In this document: one piece after another, positions 13,271 through 26,381 of the stretch | How the letters are laid out: each line of letters begins with the position of its first letter | Numbering within the stretch: position 1 is the first letter of the stretch | Assembly: GCA_023079485.1 (NCBI GenBank) | Contig: CM041090.1 | Location: 31,770,874-31,834,873, forward strand | DNA from: Archilochus colubris | Taxonomy: Eukaryota > Chordata > Aves > Apodiformes > Trochilidae | DNA length: 64,000 nt | Reading direction: 5' to 3' | The notes under the pieces: generated by a model | Database searches by the model: none | Seen by the model: only the letters and a program-made list of their open reading frames with translations | Told to the model about the DNA's origin: nothing | Program-made: the position numbers and the translations under genes

Positions 13271-16200
13271 TCTATTATTTTCAGGCTTACAATTGGTATT
13301 GCCTGCTATGAGTTGTTCTTTCCACATGCTACTTGTACAATTTCTCTTTAATGTAGAAATCCTTATTTCTTCTTTTGAAGTTTTGTAATCATAGTTTTCT
13401 TTTTTTTTTTTTCTTTTTTCTTCCTCCCTAAATGTGAGGTCTTTTTTTAGCAAAACAATGTGGTGAATGGTGATTGATAAGTGTTTGAAATCTTTCCTCC
13501 CAGATGGTTTGGTTCAAAATAAGTTTCAGTTTTGAAAGATTCACTCTATTTTTTTTGCATTAAATACATGTATCATTGGTTTGGATTTTATTCTGTGTAC
13601 AGATATCAAATGCAATAAATTCATCATCTCTTACCCTTAAGCTAAAAATCATTTTAGTTTGAAGATGAGTCCTTGTACTTATCATAATGAAGGCAAGTAG
13701 AGAATTCCTTTGTGTTTAATGCAGCATTTTCATAATTACGAAATTGTCATCATGATTTTTTAAAACACTTCTGAAGACCTCTGTACTGGCTGTAAGTGAC
13801 CATCAGCATAGTCATTAAAGTTAAAGATGGCAGCATTTTTTTTCCTATATGCCACAAATAGCTGTTTATAGAGATAGTGTAGTGTGATGGTTTGCAGCGG
13901 GCAGAGACCAGCATGTGATCTGCCTCTGCCTTCTATTAATAATTCAGGAATATTCAAGACTACTGTTTTAGAGTTGCCAGGCACAATACAACCATCCCAT
14001 TCCCAAGGACTGCAGTTCACTTGATCTATGCCAAACAACCTAAATTAACCATTTCTGTCATGCAAGTCTTTTCCACGGCCTTCTGCTATAGACTGGCAAG
14101 AACGCATATGCACTGAATCCAATTCTTCTGGTTTGTTACTAGATTCTTAGTGGTGGTACACAGGCAGCTAAAGCACCTCTTTCATATACCTTGGTGACTG
14201 GCTTGATTTTTTTCCCTGGCACCTTGATTTTATGGCAAATGTAAGTACTTAATTTCTCCATGTCAAATCCTTTCATGTTATTTTGGTTGATGCTACTGTA
14301 GTCAGCCACTCCCACAGACAGTACTTTTCCTGTTTGCTTTAGCAGATTACAGCTAAACCAAACAGCTTCTTTCCATCATAACAAATGGATAAGGACTCTA
14401 CAGAGCCCAAATACCTCATGTGATGCTACATGTCTGGTTAACAGTTCTCTTCCTGGGCATTCTGCTTTTTAGCTTTTTATTTACTTGCAAGAGAGGACTG
14501 ATCTCTGATGAGGAATAATAGAGGTGGCTTCTGTCTTTCAGCAGCCTACGGGGAACTTTTGCAGACAACAAAGCTATCAAACACAAGCTCCTGTGGGGAA
14601 ATTGCCATTAAAATACTTCATTCTAATCTCTGAGCCTTTAAAATTATGTCAAATCATCTTAAGGAAGAGTATATGTACTTAAAATGTTGGAAGAAGCAGA
14701 ATGATTCATGGTCCTTTAGCACTCTCTTCCAAAAGGGCTTTTGGCCTCTCTTTCTTCTTCCTCGTGGGCTAAAGCCTCATTCTTTATTTTTCCTCTCTGG
14801 TTATTTACTCAGAAGATAAATTCCTGAAGGTGAGCAGTGGAAATCTAAGCAAGACCATGTAGTGAGGGTTTATCAAAACCTCTTTGCAGCAGATAAGCCA
14901 ATTACATGTGTCACCACAGAGTAAAATAAGCCTTGTTCATATGAATTTTCTCCCTTTGATGTTATACTTACTGAACTCCTGCATCACTGTAACTGGGAAA
15001 CCTGAGCTGCAGATACATTAATATAAAAGTATGAAAATTCACAAAGGAGCAGAGCAGGTACTGGGGAGGCATGTAACAAGGAGAAAAATCTCCAGTCATG
15101 CTGGGAAGGGAAGAGGATACAGCTGCTTTCTTTGGCTCAAAGCATTGCACAAGGCTGCTGGGATCTCTCCAGCCTACAGACTATTTCCCTCCTCAGGGCA
15201 CTTCAGGAAGAAACATGTAGCTGAAAAAAGCAGGTAGTGATTACACAGAGACATCCAGCCTGGTAGAAAAAGATCTGCTTTTGTGACCTGCTGGCAGTAG
15301 CTAGTGCAGGGGTGTCCTGCTTGTGGTGTGGGCTTATCCCAGGACTCCAGCCAAGGACAGAGGTGTCACCACTCCTGGAGCAGCTCCAGGGGAAGGTTTT
15401 ACTCCCTCAGCTTCCTCCTCATGCCAACATCATAAAGCCAGGTGGTTTGAGCTTTAAATGTGGGAAATCTTAGCACAGAATGTTGACATAAATGTATTTT
15501 TCACTCCCTACAGCAAGTAGGGATTGAAAAATCATTTTCAGTACCCATTTTCTTACGAGGTTGTTTTGGGAGATCTAACAAAACTGAATACCTCATTGAG
15601 ACACCTTTCATTTTCATCTTGAGTTGGTTACTGAATGCTGCACCCTATTAGAAAGAATTAAATCTATCTGTGTAAGATAGTTTTAATAATTATTAATTCA
15701 AAAATCTATGCTAGCCTTCACTCTGCTTTCCTGGCATCTTATATATAAATTAAAGGTTTACTCTATTTGATACCCTTTGTCTTTGTATTTACTCCATTCT
15801 TGGTACCTCTCTGTATGCTCACTGGAAGTTGGAAAGAAAAATTGTTAAAATTTGTAAACAGGGAGGTATAGAAGCTTTGCAAAAACCCTAAACTATTGTA
15901 TAATTTGAGACAGAAATGTCCCATTGAATTGTACTTTGCTGTCTTCAATTAGTCCCACAAGACAGAAAACTACGCTTTGTGACAAAACAGAATCCAAACT
16001 ACTTTAATATCACCCAACATTAGAACAAACTTAGTTGACTTTGAACACACCTGATGTAGAAAGATCCATTCAGTAAATTATGCTTTAAAAATGCATTGAG
16101 AGACTTAGATTAATTTTATTAGAGGTTTAAATTCTGATTCTTTGTCTAGTAGCTGGGTAGAAGTAAAAGTACAATTTATTAATTTAAAGCTCATACAGCT

Positions 16201-19200
16201 GATTGATACATGCTAATGCATTTTAGATTTAATAATCACATCTTCCTTAATTGAATTGTATTTCCTCAGACAAAGCATACAATTAAATCAAGTCTTTTCT
16301 AATCCTTCTCGTGCCAGATTACTCTATGGTACATTGGGGAAGAACAGTGAAAAGTATGCATTTAGTTAATTTAAGCTCATTGAAAAAGTCTCTAGTTACA
16401 TTCTGAATATTTGGGATATTAATAATTTTCCAAAATAAAGGGATGGATTTTCCCATACATATCTTCTACAATAATTAAGAAGTGTATAGAGGAAGCAAGA
16501 CTGAAAATACAGCTAGGAAGGAAAGTGTTCTAAGAAAATGAAAAGCAAATTTATACAGCAGATGGTGAAATGTGCATATCAAATGACCAGGAAGCTATTC
16601 CAGACAACTGCTCTCAAAATGCCTTCATGAACAAGGAGAGGGTACTATTGCTCAGGAAGGCTCACTTGTTTTACCTATTCCATATTATTTTATCTGATGA
16701 TGGAGAATTAAAAAAGCTTATCTTAGCGAAAACACAGTAAACAGGGTCAAGACATAGCTAAGAAGTCATAGGGAGAAGAAGGAGGGAATACTTCACTGAG
16801 ATGCTCTGATGTGCTTGTGTATGCCTGGTCAGCTGTTTCCAAGATGCAAATGCAGCACCAAGGGAATTCCATGGTATAAACAATTGAAAAACTTGTCTTT
16901 AATGAAGGCAAATATTATTTAGAGTTAGGGGTTTGTTTCAGAGTTTCAAGAAGAGTGGCACAGAGTTTACAGTTATGTTTTTAATGCTTTACCGTGGTTG
17001 CTTGGGGCTTTTGATAGAAGAAAAGTACAAGAATAGAATTCATAGTGAAATACACAACTTTGGTATTTTCTTCTTTTTATAATAGATCAGAGGAAATGGA
17101 TGTAGAGATGTGCTACCGACATGTCTTCTGTGTCCATAACACTCAAAAGATTTATTTTGTAAATCAGCTATGGAAATAAACAGCATATTTTTCTCTGATA
17201 AATACTATGTTGCCTCAAGTCTAAATAATTATTGTCCTGATCTAATTTTCCATCAGAGATAAGTAATAAAATTTATACTTTTTAATAAACAATATTGGTT
17301 GGTGATTAAAGAAATGACCTGCAGCAGAATGTGATTTATCTTCTTGATTTCCAAGAAGTATAACATTATTAAACATAAGATTGTTGGACCACAGTGTTTT
17401 GTCTGAGGATATTGATCTCATTATCCATGGCATTTCACTTGAAGAATGATTTGCTCTTAATATATTTTACCTTGTACTCGGAATGGTCTTATAAAGATTT
17501 GTTTCCTTGACTAACCCGTATCATGAGCTTTAAATGTAATTCCATAGAAGTAAAAGGAAAAACCTTACCCATATCACAGAAATATGGGTAGCAAAGTGCT
17601 GTCAAGGTGCTGCTTGTGAAGCAAAGTCATGCTTTTATTTGCAAGTGATTTGTAAAATATATGCAGGATGTTTATTTGTCTTCCCAACAAAGAAAAATTT
17701 TAGTGTTGGTTTTTAATGCTTCTCCATGGGGGCAAAGATGCATTTGATGAGGTCAATGGGATTATTGCCTTTCTAGGAAGAGCAGGTCAATTCATATGAC
17801 ATATCACTGACAGCTGTAGGGGTTTGCTCATTGTCTGAAATAAAGCCAACTTACATGGCATACTCCATGAAAAAGGGCATTGTAATAAAAACTGCTTGCA
17901 TCTGCATCTCCTGCTAAAGGTCTTGTCAAAGCGTTGTTCAGAAATATTACTGAGGTCTTTGGTACAATGAGCACCCCGTGTCTTACATGAGCTCAGGGTA
18001 AAGGCACCTGTCATCTCTTATCCAGCTCTTTCTGAATAAAAATCTGAGCAGCAAATTTAATTCATAAACAAGGATACTATATCTAAATTCAATGGGTGCA
18101 AAAAAACCTGACCCTAGGCTATGGATGGGTCTTCTCATACCAGGCTTGGGTTCTGCTTAGATTTACCCTTTGATGTAAACTATAGATGAACAGGGTATCA
18201 CTGTGCGTGCTGATTGCTCCTGTAAGCATTAATTAACTGGCTGCCCACATTTTTTAAGTGCTCAACACTGTACTCCAGGCACTAGAGGGACAAAAAATTT
18301 CTTCCCACTTTACAGCTGTGTTTTCCCACTGACTTGGGGCCAGTTCTTTAGGAAACCAGCAGATCTGCTGTTTGTAATTGAACATAATCTCTTCACTGCC
18401 TAACCCCACTGACAGTGGGACCCACTTGTTGGAAGCCAGAGGGGTGGTTTTACTTGCCATCACATTCCTTGGTCTCCAAGAACTGCAATTATGCTACGAA
18501 AAAGATCTTACCTATCAGCTTGTTAAAAGCCTTTCTAAGCTGGCTAGTCAGCTTCACAGCCTGTGCTATTTCTGCTGGCAATTTAGATGAAGCTGACAAA
18601 ATGTACTTATTGTCTTTCTGTGTACCTATCGTCTCCCACATTTCCCATCAGTGGCAAGCCCTGCCAGCATAGACCCCTGCTGGATAATAAAATGCTAAAT
18701 AAATTACAGCTGGAGGGAAAAGAGGTGGTGTTGATTGATGCTAATTCCGCAAAGTTGATGTAATAGTACCTTCTGAGGCTGGGTAAATGACAGTATGATG
18801 AAAGAAGAAATGTTTGTTTCTGGGGGAAGAAATAATAATAATAAAAAAAGGTAAAAGATTACATATTACATATCCAGTGAGCAAATAGTACTCTGGTGGA
18901 GGTACATGCCTCTTGTGATAACAAAATTGACCGAAGATCTTAAAACTATGATTATGATTCTGAGAGAGCAAGGAAGGACTGAAGCTGTCTGAAAGCTCTT
19001 GAGCATTTCTATGTGTGATGTGGAGTCCTATTCCCAACTTATTCAAGAAGATTCATTTGACTGAAAAACTGATGGAATGTGGGGGGTTTTAAAAGGCTGG
19101 CTATATTGCCTGCTGGACAATTGTATTTTTTACCTAGGAAATTATTATGAAAAGAGTTAGTGAGAGATGGTGATATTTAGTCTAAAATGCCTGCAAGCAT

Positions 19201-21287
19201 AAAAAAAATAAAAACTAAAGATTTTATTTCCTCTTGAAAATGCATTTTTTCAACTGCTGTTTTTATAAATCACTTTCCCTGTAGCATTTATGGTCCTTGC
19301 CTTTCTTAGAGATATTGTTTTGCAGTTGTTTTAGCCCACAAAAAACGGACCTTCTCTGGATTCTGTCTAAACTTACCAACCAGTGTAAATTTCTCTTGAA
19401 ATTCACAGCTGTCTTCACTGAATGTGAGCAAATGAGCCTGGCAGGTTGAGCTGACTCTAAACTTTTCTTGTCTTTGGGATGCAAATCCTTTTAAGTGTAT
19501 TTAGGTCATCTCTATTTGGTTTTCATGGGACATACAGTAGGAGCAGGAAGAAAGTTGTTCTTCATAAAGGAAAGAAAATTCAAAAGATGTGCTTTAAACC
19601 ACTCCATTAAAAGTCAGTGCTGGAGTCCTCATCCTCCAAAAGCAAGATCTTGGCATACTGGGCATCTGCTTCCTTAGTTTTTTTTTTCCATTGCCTTCAT
19701 CTTTCACTTATGATTTAAGCCATACTGGATACTGACTTCACAGAAGACTCAGGTGCAGTCTGGACTGGTTTAAATTCCAAAATAAAAGTGCTGGTCTCAC
19801 TGTGGTAATTATATGCTTTTATTACCTGACTTAAATTGTTCATCAAATTCTTCACTACTCTCCATATTTACCTTTTCAGTCTGGACACTGAACAAGCGGC
19901 TTCCTTTCAAATAATAGTTCTCTGACACAAAGTCTCAGAGCAGCACTTGCTCAGCTCGTATTTAATTCACCTTTGGTTTTCCCCAGCTGGAGATGCTTAG
20001 GTATATATTGTGGTGCAGAAAATAGAAAAGGCCCAGATATTCAAGACCTGGATAAATAATGCTTAATAAGAGAGCAAAAAGTATTTGCTGTACATCTTAG
20101 TACCCTTTAGCTTACAGGCAGAGAATGAAACAGAATAAAATTAGTGCAAGGCTCAGACAGGACAGTGTTTCAGATCTGATCATCCTTAACACAAATCCCT
20201 CTTTATTTCTACTTTATGTAGTAATTTCTTCTAACTTTATGTCTGAGTCACACTCCCCAGCCTGCCTTAATGTAAGTGAAAAATCAGAAATTAATGTGAG
20301 GTAGTGGTTTTTCTGTTGACAGATGATAAAATGCACTGTGTGCAGAGGGATGATGCTGGCTTTGCAGAGAGGAGAATTAAAGCCCCAGTGGCTGGAGCTG
20401 TGTCAGGCAGCCTGGCAGGGCTGGGGGAGCTGGTGTCCAGCCTCTTAGGAACCACACAGCCCAGGAGTTCAGTCATGTCCCTCATGTCAAACAGCATTCA
20501 GTATTGCCTATGCTGCCAAAAGCAGCTGAACCAGCACTGAGAGTACTAGCAGCAAGCAATCCCAATAGAACTGAGGAACAGTATTATGAAGAACCAGAGA
20601 TTTTGGTTTGGCAGCAGTCTTGATACATATGGGTCTACAGGTTAAGGACTATATGCATTGATTTATCTGCTCATTTTCCTGGTCATCTGAGGGCTCTGCT
20701 CCTTATCCCAGGCTTTGTCCACCTCCAATGCTTCCTGTGTCTGTATTAGATGTAGATAGCATGTGTTTTAGACTGAGCAGGTGTTTATGTTCTGGCCTCC
20801 TGAAAGACTTTGCTTGAGAAGTGAGCTCATACAATCTAGCAGTCTGTCAGTCAAACTACTTTCTAGATACAAAATATGTGTTGTAGGGTGTTTTTGAAGA
20901 ATATGGCCTCATGAGCTCTTTCCAGCTGGATTTATGAGATCAGTTTTTTCAAGACCATTCAAAATGCAGATGGAGAAGGAGAAATGGGTGTGATTTTCAT
21001 AAGTGGTTAGGTTTGTTAAGCAGCTATGATTAGGTACCTAAGAGTTATTCCCAAATGTAGATACCACTAAAATCTGGCTTGTCTTTAAAGGTAAAGTTAC
21101 AGATTTAATTACAAATGAAAGTTCTAAAACTTTAGAAGATTTTTAAAAATATATTGCTTGATTCCAGTGAGGACTACATATGGGATTCAGTTAAAATGAG
21201 ATAATAAAAATGATTTCTTAACATGGGGTTGTGATGACTTGCATAATCTACTTTTAACTGCTGCATGCAAGCAGCAAGACCATGGCA

Positions 21288-21306
21288 GAGTTTCCCTGGG
21301 AAACTC
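21288..21306. repeat. Perfect inverted repeat, 9-bp arms
   Basis: gagtttccc and gggaaactc are exact reverse complements around a single T. Confidence 0.95.
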
Positions 21307-22332
21307 AAACCAGTGGCAGGGAAAGCCAGGACCACTGTTGATACATGAAGCTTGAGAATCTAAAAAGTTCTTTAACTGAAAAGTCCAGTGATGGCATAGT
21401 TGTGCAAAATTTAAGCACTCTGCTTAGTCTTTTTCCACATCTTAATGGAAGAAAAGAATTGTAAAGCTTAATTATTTAAGAAAATAGCCTGTATATTCCC
21501 CTGCTTAACCAGTGCTTAGAAGACCAAACAAATCTCCTCCACTTAAAAACTCTAACTGTGGTAAGGAGCTTTATGAGTAGTGACAGCAGAAATTTAATTC
21601 TTTGTTACATCTGCCTCTACTGTGTCATGTGTTTAGTCTTGCCTAGTTTAATACAGCAAACTCTCCAATGACTTCAGGATTGCACTTTTTAGCTCTTAAC
21701 CAACACAGACACTCTGTTTTATATTTTATATTTTTATTTTGAGTTCTTATGTGACAGAGGTTTTAACTGGATACCATGTCCTGTGATCAGAAGGGAGCTT
21801 TCAAATATTTTTAAATATTTTATAGATAAGCACTAAAAAAGAAGCAGAGCCTAGAAGAGAAATAACTGCTACTTCAGCTTCTTTTCTGTGACTGCTGATG
21901 AATTAATGATTATTTTTTACATCCCTTATACCAACAGCAGGTATGAAACTTTTCAGCATTAAAGATACCCAAAAACACTAGCAGAGGGATGTTGAGGTGG
22001 AGTCCGAGATTAATGGTGATGAGCTGAAGCCATTCACTGTGAGAGGAGCAGTTGTGGGACAGCTGTAAGACAGGGAGAAAATGGTCTCCAGGGAGCATTC
22101 TGGGTCACCTGCAGGAAGATGGAGTGAGGGACCACTGCCCCAGGGGGATTCTTTTGGGCACATTGAATGGTCAAACCTTGTGTAAGAAACTCAGTGTATA
22201 TATGTGTGTCTGTAGGGGGACAGGGAAGGGGAGAAGGGGAGAGACTAAGCACATTCTTTATAGATTTGCATTTGTATAAAGGTACCAAAACCAAAGACTT
22301 CTGATTTTGCAATGACAAGCTGACTAAATTAG

Positions 22333-22360
22333 TAAAAAACAAACAAACAAACAAAATAAA
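22333..22360. repeat. AAAC tetranucleotide microsatellite
   Basis: Four to five aaac units are flanked by A-rich sequence. Confidence 0.9.
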
Positions 22361-23920
22361 CACAGCTGCTCCTCCTAAGCAGGAAAGGGAGAGAAAGGTA
22401 TCCAAGAGCCCAGTTCACCATAAGATGTTGATTAACCATACCAGCTGCTATTTAATTGGACTTCCTCTGAAGGACTGTGGGTTTTTGGAGTGCCCTGAAA
22501 ATCAAATGGTTTAACTTATCTATATCAAATATGGTACTATTTTGCCCATCCTTTTTGTTTTTAATTGGGTTTCCATTCAACACTGGTTTTATTTTGTTTT
22601 GTATCTTCAGTTTCAGTGTTTCAGAAGGCAAGGAAGATTGGAGGTAAGTGGTGTAGAGCCTGGCTGATCTTCAAACCTTTAATGCTACCTTCAATGACTG
22701 TCATATTAGTGGGATAAAGAAAGGAATAGTGTTCTGGGAACCAGAACCTTCTTCTGTGCTGTGCCCTGAAATGATAGCTCAGGGCTTTAGGTAGATGCTT
22801 AAACATCAGTTTAGAAATTCTATTCTTTGATCTGAAATAATTGATAAAAAGCATGGATTTTCTGGATTTTCCTCCTTTCTATGTTTCTAATCTTTTAATT
22901 TTATTTATGAATCAGAATGCCTCCATTTTATTCATCTTTTGTAGTGTATATGAAATAAACAAGGTCACAGATGAAGCTAAAATCCAGAAGTGATTTGGAT
23001 AAAAGGAAAAAAAAATGTAACAAATGAGAAGTGGAGAAGAACAAAATAATGAGATCAAATGTGATTTATGCTTGTAGAATGTTTATATATATTTTTATGA
23101 ACAAACATTATCTATAACCTAGTTGTGACTCTGCTTTCTTGTTAGCCAGTTACAAAAGCATCAGTATGTTATTCATCATCAGACACTTAAGCAGACTCCT
23201 GAGATAAGAACCACGACATTTTCAAAAATTTGTTTCCCATTTCTTAGTAAAGGCTGATGTCTCCCCAGTACGTTGCTATGGTCCCTATTTACTAACAAAG
23301 CACAATAATCTGTTCCCCTCATTCCAAGCTGCCCACCCATGCAAATGTTAGATATGAGACTTGTGTAACATGCAGGCTTGCTCTAGCATCCTTACAGCTC
23401 TATAGCAGGACTCTGGCCAGACCAGTAAAGTGTGTGTGCACTGCAGGGAGCTGGGTAGGATGAAGAGTGGGGAATTACTGACCCTACTGAGTTAGCAGAC
23501 AAGGGAACAGCTCAGGCTGTGCTCATGACCTGCAGATCTTTGGAGGTTCATTTCTTCTCTTTCAGTATCACCCTCACATTTCTCTGTAAATTTTCTCCTA
23601 ACACTGAATATGATGTCCTGCCAACATTAGCAATGAGCCAGGGCACTTAAGGCATTGCCATTTTTTTTAGCATCAAACTATTTTGAATGAATGAATGGTG
23701 CTATACCTTGTAATATTAGTCCTAGATGTGAAGCCCTTAAAATGTGCAGGAATTTTTCTCACTCAGCTATTAGCTGGCCTGTGACACTGACACTGCAGCT
23801 ACAGACACATATAGATTGGCAGTTAATACACTGGGACTGATAGTTAGGGCAGCATATAAAATCAGACCATTGCAGCTCTATTAAATGACCTAGTAAAAGC
23901 TGAGTGAAAGTATCTAAGAA

Positions 23921-24018
23921 ACATGAGAAAACCCTAGATTACTTTATTTAAATTTGCTACTTAATGAAAACATGAGAAAACCCTAGATTACTTTATTTAA
24001 ATTTGCTACTTAATGAAA
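23921..24018. repeat. Perfect tandem duplication, 49 bp x 2
   Basis: Two identical 49-base copies lie head to tail at 23921-23969 and 23970-24018. The unit starts acatgagaaaaccctag and ends ctacttaatgaaa. A four-base start of a third unit (acat) follows. The identity is complete, so the duplication is recent or an assembly artefact. It lies in the downstream BEGAIN intron about 310 bases from the exon donor at 24327. Confidence 0.97.
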
Positions 24019-24327
24019 ACATAAATACTTAACCCCCAGGAAGTTATTAACCAAATTAACCAGAAATATTTTAAAGGTGCAGTTTACACGGACAAATAAT
24101 TGGCCAGTGCCATCTCCATTTAACTTGATGGAGCTAAGCTTGAGCTCTAGATCATGTTATTGATGTTACTGATGAAGTCATATCTTTTTAAAAAGTATTG
24201 TGTTTGGAACATAAAGGTTTGGGGTTTTTTGCTGTTACAACTACATATACGTTTGTCCCGTGATTTATGAACTGTAAACAACCCCACAGTTAATATTTAA
24301 AAACAAAATACACTTATGGTAACTTAC

Positions 24328-24394
24328 CATTCTGTAAAGTTTATCCTCCAGATCCTGATTAATTCTTTGTAAGGCTAGGTAATTGTTTTGTATC
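24328..24394 (-). CDS. BEGAIN: BEGAIN coding exon, second part of N-terminal coiled coil
   Basis: This 67-base internal exon is read from 24394 down to 24328. The acceptor is ctttgttttag and the donor is a strong gtaagtta. Its first base completes the arginine codon split with the exon at 30468-30629 (AG|G), so the two exons join without a frameshift. The peptide is IQNNYLALQRINQDLEDKLYRM, written here as IQNNYLALQR then INQDLEDKLYRM. It continues the coiled coil. Mammalian BEGAIN, as I recall it, has the same length here with only conservative changes (Asn for Ser, Leu for Met, Asp for Glu). The exon ends after a complete methionine codon, so the next intron is phase 0. The next exon, expected to start Gly-Gln-His-Tyr-Glu, was not found between here and base 1. 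Confidence 0.95.
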
Positions 24395-26341
24395 CTAAAA
24401 CAAAGATGATATCATGTAATGGAATGCATTTGTTTTAGTGTTCTTTTTTACCTGTAATTTTCACATCAGTACAAAACCTTGCTTGCCCTACTTGAAATCT
24501 CTTAACACTCCTGTTGCCAGTCTGTGGTTGCCTTTGAGATGTAATTACCACTTTCTTCCTAAGCAAAACACCTTTGTCATATTTGCTTATTATGTTCAGA
24601 GGCAAATTCCACCAGGAAGTGAAAATAATGTTTGCCATTCTGCATTTGTGTGCAGACAAGCATCTCAGCATGGCAACTTGTACAGAGAGACTGTAGCTTT
24701 ATATCAGGCTTGGGATAATATGTCAGAGAAGAAGCTTGAGGCGTATGCTTAGAAAGTACAGAAAAAGATTTATCAAAGCCTCTTAATAAGGAGGATGGCA
24801 GCAGAAATTTAATGACTGTAGCAAAAACAGCACCTGGGCATCACAAATTGAATTAGAAGAGAATATTCCTTCTGTTGACAGAAGTTCAAGAAATTGCCTG
24901 TTCTCAAGAGCTAAACACCCCCTCTTTCTTCAGGAAATACCATTAGATAGCTTAGCCAAGAAAAGGCGGGTATTTATTTTTATCAACATTAAAGGATTTA
25001 ATGGCCTCACACTTCCCTGCTTATTCCAGAGCAATACACCAAAGAAAAGTTTCAATCTTTTAGGTGGCTTAGATGGTATCCTTGGTATTGTAATGAACAA
25101 GCTGTGCAACCGTTGGGAAAAAACTTTGCTATTTTGGCAGGAACTGTGCAAGTATTTTCAGGGGTGAGTTGATTTTAGGTAATGTGAGTTGCTGTAAGAG
25201 TGAACTCAGATGTAATACACATTCATTCAACAAAAAGCCTCTTCCTCTGAGGAGCCTGGCATAGTTTCCATGATGATCAGGAAGGAACTGAGGGTTAAGG
25301 AAGTCTCTTCGCCTTATTGTATGATAAGGAGTGTCTGCTGAAATCAGAACTAAGGCCTGCATAGGATCTCTGCAGGGGTCCAGGCCATCCCTTCCTGGCA
25401 GTGAGTGTCTCTCCTTGCTTCTGTTGCCATGGAGATTTTCTTTCCAGTTAAATGATCAAAATTCTCTGTTCAGGCGCAGAACAGCAGCTTACAATCCCCC
25501 TTGCAAGGCATGCAGACCTCCCTCTGGGGCTACCAGTAATACTGTGACATCTGTCAGAGACCTCGGAAGAGAGGTCCGTCCCCAGGACTGCTACTCTGTG
25601 GATGTAAATAATGACATCCTCACCAGTGAAACTCCCTGAGGTAAAAAGGGTCAGCCCAGACTTAAGGAAACTGTAAAAAATGTGCATTGCAAGCCTGGGG
25701 GAAGTTTCAGCTTCATGTGCATTTTATATAGTTGATGAACAGAGATTAGCACTCTGTAAGGAGAATCTATGGTAAAGGTTTTCCTAAGGTGGTCACCCAA
25801 ATGGGCTGAAAATCTGTGACACTCCTGCTAATGTATGGCTTGGTCATTGCTCACCAGTTTTCACATTGCCATTGTGTAAATGTCCAGGGGGATTACCGAA
25901 CTGGGAAAAGTTTACGGATCTCTGCATTATCCATGTTCCCTTTTAGATGCAGTATTTGCTACTTAGCCTCTGTACAGCTATTTGTTTGTGCAGCTCTTGG
26001 TATACTTGGGATTTGCGTGGATATTTAGACAAAGTCAACACAACAGAGAAAAATCTTAGGGTATCCTGTACCCAGCTTTTCATGGCAAAGGTAAACATTC
26101 TAGTGGAAGCAAAGAGACTTAAACTGGCTTTGCCTGCTAACAGTGACTCAGCACTAACATAATCATGTTTTGCTGATAAAGCTGCATGCTATGGTACAGG
26201 GAACAAGGACTTAGAAAAATAAGATAGGGTCTGTTGGCTGAAACCAGAGGTGTCTGAGTATCTTGTCTGTCATGGTCTAATTTTTCTCTAGTAAGGCAAA
26301 ATAGAACAGGTTAAACATGCTTTGCACCTAGGCAGGTTGTG

Positions 26342-26381
26342 GATCAACTTAGAGATGTCATGATCAACTTAGAGATGTCAT
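26342..26381. repeat. Perfect tandem duplication, 20 bp x 2
   Basis: The unit gatcaacttagagatgtcat occurs twice without change, at 26342-26361 and 26362-26381, inside the complete BEGAIN intron. Confidence 0.97.

Larger units (their letters stand above)
1..24327 (-). other. BEGAIN: Partial downstream BEGAIN intron, phase 0, end not seen
   Basis: The intron begins with gtaagtta at 24327 and, as far as I can tell, continues past base 1. I looked for the codons of the following conserved segment (Gly-Gln-His-Tyr-Glu-Glu-Glu-Lys and Leu-Ser-Glu-Asp-Asn-Glu-Leu-Tyr) on the minus strand and found no match. A divergent or very short exon could have been missed. Recognisable contents are old repeat remnants at about 400-530, 1440-1975 and 6300-6480, simple repeats (6599-6648, 13243-13270, 22333-22360), hairpins at 9331-9356 and 21288-21306, and a tandem duplication at 23921-24018. 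The stretches 2000-6300, 6650-9300, 9400-13240, 13300-21280 and 21310-22330 show nothing I can name. They are AT-rich with frequent stops in all frames. Confidence 0.7.

Noticed and set aside
13157..13453. Lys/Glu-rich minus-strand frame that looks like a charged coiled coil
   Set aside because: The Lys and Glu richness comes from a T/C-rich low-complexity tract around 13400-13430. It does not match any BEGAIN segment.
14730..14775. Minus-strand His followed by a run of Glu after a ttttag-like acceptor, resembling the next BEGAIN exon (His-Tyr-Glu-Glu-Glu)
   Set aside because: The reading continues with unrelated residues and a stop within a few codons, and the expected Leu-Ser-His-Glu-Ile never follows.
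17930..17970. Minus-strand Asp-Asn-Glu after a ttatttcag-like acceptor just below this point, reminiscent of the BEGAIN Glu-Asp-Asn-Glu-Leu segment
   Set aside because: The residues after Asp-Asn-Glu do not match and the frame stops soon; a three-residue chance match.
20290..20540. GC-richer block with frames open on both strands, considered as an exon
   Set aside because: No recognisable protein family and no paired splice sites in a consistent frame.
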